This document shows, piece by piece, positions 28,963 to 30,505 of a DNA stretch of 30,505 bases (its first letter is position 1; each line of letters begins with the position of its first letter). Source of the DNA: Firmicutes bacterium CAG:534 (GTDB taxonomy: Bacteria > Bacillota > Clostridia > Lachnospirales > Lachnospiraceae). The position numbers and the translations under genes are program-made. The stretch spans positions 14,014 through 44,518 of the forward strand of contig FR894529.1 in NCBI GenBank assembly GCA_000436115.1. The letters run 5' to 3'. The notes beneath the pieces are model-generated. The model worked only from the letters and a program-made list of their open reading frames with translations. It was not told where the DNA came from and made no database searches.

Positions 28963-29745
28963 ATGATAGGAATATATGATTGCTTTGGCTATGGTCCGGG
29001 ATATGATGTTTCTTTTGAAGAAAGATACAAATTGATCAGAAAAGCGGGATTTGACTGCGTAATGCTATGGTGGAGTGATCAATTTGGCAGAGGAGGCGGT
29101 TATCAGGAGGATGTAAGATTAGCCAGAAATGCAGGGTTAGTTGTAGAAAATATTCATGCGCCTGTTCATGAACAGGATAATCTGTCATTGGATAATTTGA
29201 GCGGAGAAAGTGTATTTCAAAGTTATCTGCAATGTGTAGAGGACTGCTGTGAATATGATATACCAACCATGGTGATCCATTTGCCAAATGATAATAATCC
29301 TTTAAATCAAACGGGAATTAGACGATTGACGGAACTTATCAACAAGGCTGAACAAAAGAATATTCAAATTGCTTTTGAAAATTTGAACAACATTGAAAAT
29401 CTGAAAATGGTGTTAAATAAGTTTACTTCAAAAAATGTGGGTTATTGTTATGATAGCTGTCATCATATAAATTATGCACCAAATGTAGATTTATTAGGAA
29501 TGTATGGTAATCGGCTGACGGCAATTCATTTGCAGGATAATGGTGGTAGTCATAATCAGCATCAATTACCATTCGACGGCAATATCAACTGGAATACAGT
29601 TATGGAGAAAAATTCTTGTACAGGATACCGGGGAGCTACAACCTTAGAACCTATGAACTGGGATTATTCTCATTTAGATATCTGTCAGTTTTTGGAATTG
29701 GCTTATGAAAGGGCAAATAGACTTGATCATATGAGAAAGCAATGA
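28963..29745 (+). CDS. Sugar phosphate isomerase/epimerase family TIM barrel
   Basis: The 260-residue protein belongs to the xylose isomerase-like / AP endonuclease 2 group. Likely metal ligands are Glu in IAFENLNN, Asp and His in YCYDSCHH, His in AIHLQDN and Glu in TTLEPMNWD, in the usual order along the barrel. Members isomerise or epimerise sugars or inositols, or act as hydroxypyruvate isomerases; the substrate is unknown. The gene lies 12 bp before the WYL regulator and probably forms one operon with it. Its base composition differs from its neighbours: by hand count 32 of 120 bases are G or C in 29341-29460, against 35 of 60 in 28081-28140. Confidence 0.85.
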   Translation: MIGIYDCFGYGPGYDVSFEERYKLIRKAGFDCVMLWWSDQFGRGGGYQEDVRLARNAGLVVENIHAPVHEQDNLSLDNLSGESVFQSYLQCVEDCCEYDIPTMVIHLPNDNNPLNQTGIRRLTELINKAEQKNIQIAFENLNNIENLKMVLNKFTSKNVGYCYDSCHHINYAPNVDLLGMYGNRLTAIHLQDNGGSHNQHQLPFDGNINWNTVMEKNSCTGYRGATTLEPMNWDYSHLDICQFLELAYERANRLDHMRKQ

Positions 29746-29757
29746 AGAGGAGAAGAA

Positions 29758-30492
29758 ATGAAGACAGACAGGATATTGGGGATCATTATCTACTTAATGA
29801 ACCATGATAACGTTTCTGCCCGGTATCTTGCAGAACGATTTCATGTATCGGTTCGGACGATACAAAGAGATATGGTGAGCATTTCTGGCATCGGAGTACC
29901 GATATATGCGGAAAATGGAAAAAGCGGCGGCTATTCTATCCTGCCTACTTATAAAATTAGAAACAGTGAAATAAGAAGTGACGAACAGCAGATGATTATA
30001 AATGCCTTAGAAAGTCTGGCAACATCCTATACCAATGATACTTTAAAGGCTTTGATTGAAAAGTATAATATGATTGTTGAAAAGGAAGGGGGACAAAAGG
30101 TATTTTGGGACTTTGGCGTGACGAAGGAAAATGCCGGTGTACAGAGCAAAAATCAATTACTGGAATATGCCATTGACTGCAAAAAGTATGTTTCTTTTGA
30201 ATATTGTAATGCGGATGGAAAGAAATCCACTCCCGTGGTTGAACCGCTGGCAATTCACTATAAATGGTATGCATGGTATCTATTTGCATATTCAGAAGAT
30301 AAAAAGCAGTATAGAACCTATAAAATAGCGAGAATACAAAAATTAAAGGAAACGGACAGGGTTTCCATCATAGATCATGGTGATGTTAAGGGTTTGATGA
30401 AGGAAGCAGAGCAGGCTTACTATGGGACAAGCATTTCGATCGAGGTGCGGTTTGCAAGGGAAGAAACGGCGTTAATGGAGCATTCCTGTTAA
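29758..30492 (+). CDS. WYL-domain HTH transcriptional regulator, probably shortened at the C-terminus
   Basis: The 244-residue product has an N-terminal winged helix of the HTH_11/DeoR type (about 1-60: RYLAERFHVSVRTIQRDM) and a WYL domain (about 130-215, EPLAIHYKWYAWYLFAYSEDKKQYRTYKIARI, where WYLFAY is the namesake motif). It then has the first few residues of the usual C-terminal WCX extension (ISIEVRFAREETALME) and stops at HSC. Full-length homologues run to about 300 residues, so some 50-60 are missing. All three frames soon close, so truncation, not only a local frameshift, is likely. WYL regulators sense ligands or nucleic acid and often control the adjacent gene, here the isomerase. 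AGAGGAG precedes the ATG. Confidence 0.8.
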   Translation: MKTDRILGIIIYLMNHDNVSARYLAERFHVSVRTIQRDMVSISGIGVPIYAENGKSGGYSILPTYKIRNSEIRSDEQQMIINALESLATSYTNDTLKALIEKYNMIVEKEGGQKVFWDFGVTKENAGVQSKNQLLEYAIDCKKYVSFEYCNADGKKSTPVVEPLAIHYKWYAWYLFAYSEDKKQYRTYKIARIQKLKETDRVSIIDHGDVKGLMKEAEQAYYGTSISIEVRFAREETALMEHSC

Positions 30493-30505
30493 GTAACAAA
30501 TAACC

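Overview
The window looks like a chromosomal segment of an anaerobic clostridial Firmicute, most likely a Lachnospiraceae-type gut bacterium. This rests on AGGAGG-type ribosome binding sites, sigma-A promoters (TTGACA/TATAAT with about 17 bp spacing), MecA, a CwlD amidase, a complete F-type ATP synthase operon, a QueT transporter behind a preQ1-type leader, and several proteins of the kind usually annotated only in Lachnospiraceae. No rRNA, tRNA, insertion sequence, CRISPR array or phage module was seen. The species is not identified.

Layout. Positions 1-3113 hold the 3' part of a GGDEF protein, a DUF1858 protein, mecA on the minus strand, an intergenic stretch of about 700 bp, and a small unknown gene. 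The intergenic stretch contains a strong promoter followed by what looks like a stand-alone structured RNA (2443-2763). Positions 3114-9157 hold a GH18 glycosidase, a CwlD amidase, tsaC/sua5, rpiB, a coiled-coil SleB-type wall hydrolase and a DUF402 protein (minus). Positions 9276-16554 are one promoter-to-terminator ATP synthase operon, atpZ-atpI-atpB-E-F-H-A-G-D-C. Its c subunit carries the residues that bind Na+ in sodium-translocating F-ATPases. Positions 16588-19911 are a MoxR / DUF58 / polytopic membrane protein operon. Positions 19960-24133 hold a small unknown gene, then a METTL25-like methyltransferase translationally coupled to an 844-residue membrane-anchored protein with a degenerate C39-like domain. 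Positions 24302-25722 hold an XRE-type regulator fused to a duplicated membrane domain, and a preQ1-type leader plus queT. Positions 25900-28938 hold a HerA-like ATPase next to a DnaQ-like exonuclease with a C4 zinc finger, an unusual set of inverted repeats, and a small P-loop kinase. From 28963 the DNA becomes AT-rich and holds a sugar-phosphate-isomerase-type TIM barrel and a WYL regulator that appears shortened at its 3' end.

How they fit together. The wall enzymes (GH18, CwlD, SleB-like) point to a spore former with active cortex or peptidoglycan remodelling. The ATP synthase probably runs on a sodium gradient. The tsaC-rpiB-atp order recalls the Bacillus ywlC-ywlF-atp neighbourhood. The strongest candidate for something undescribed is the RNA at 2443-2763. 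Its promoter, predicted start, closing helix and U-tract agree to the base, and I do not recognise it as a known family. Second are the complementary segments at 28257-28315, which can form a pseudoknot or two competing hairpins upstream of a kinase gene.
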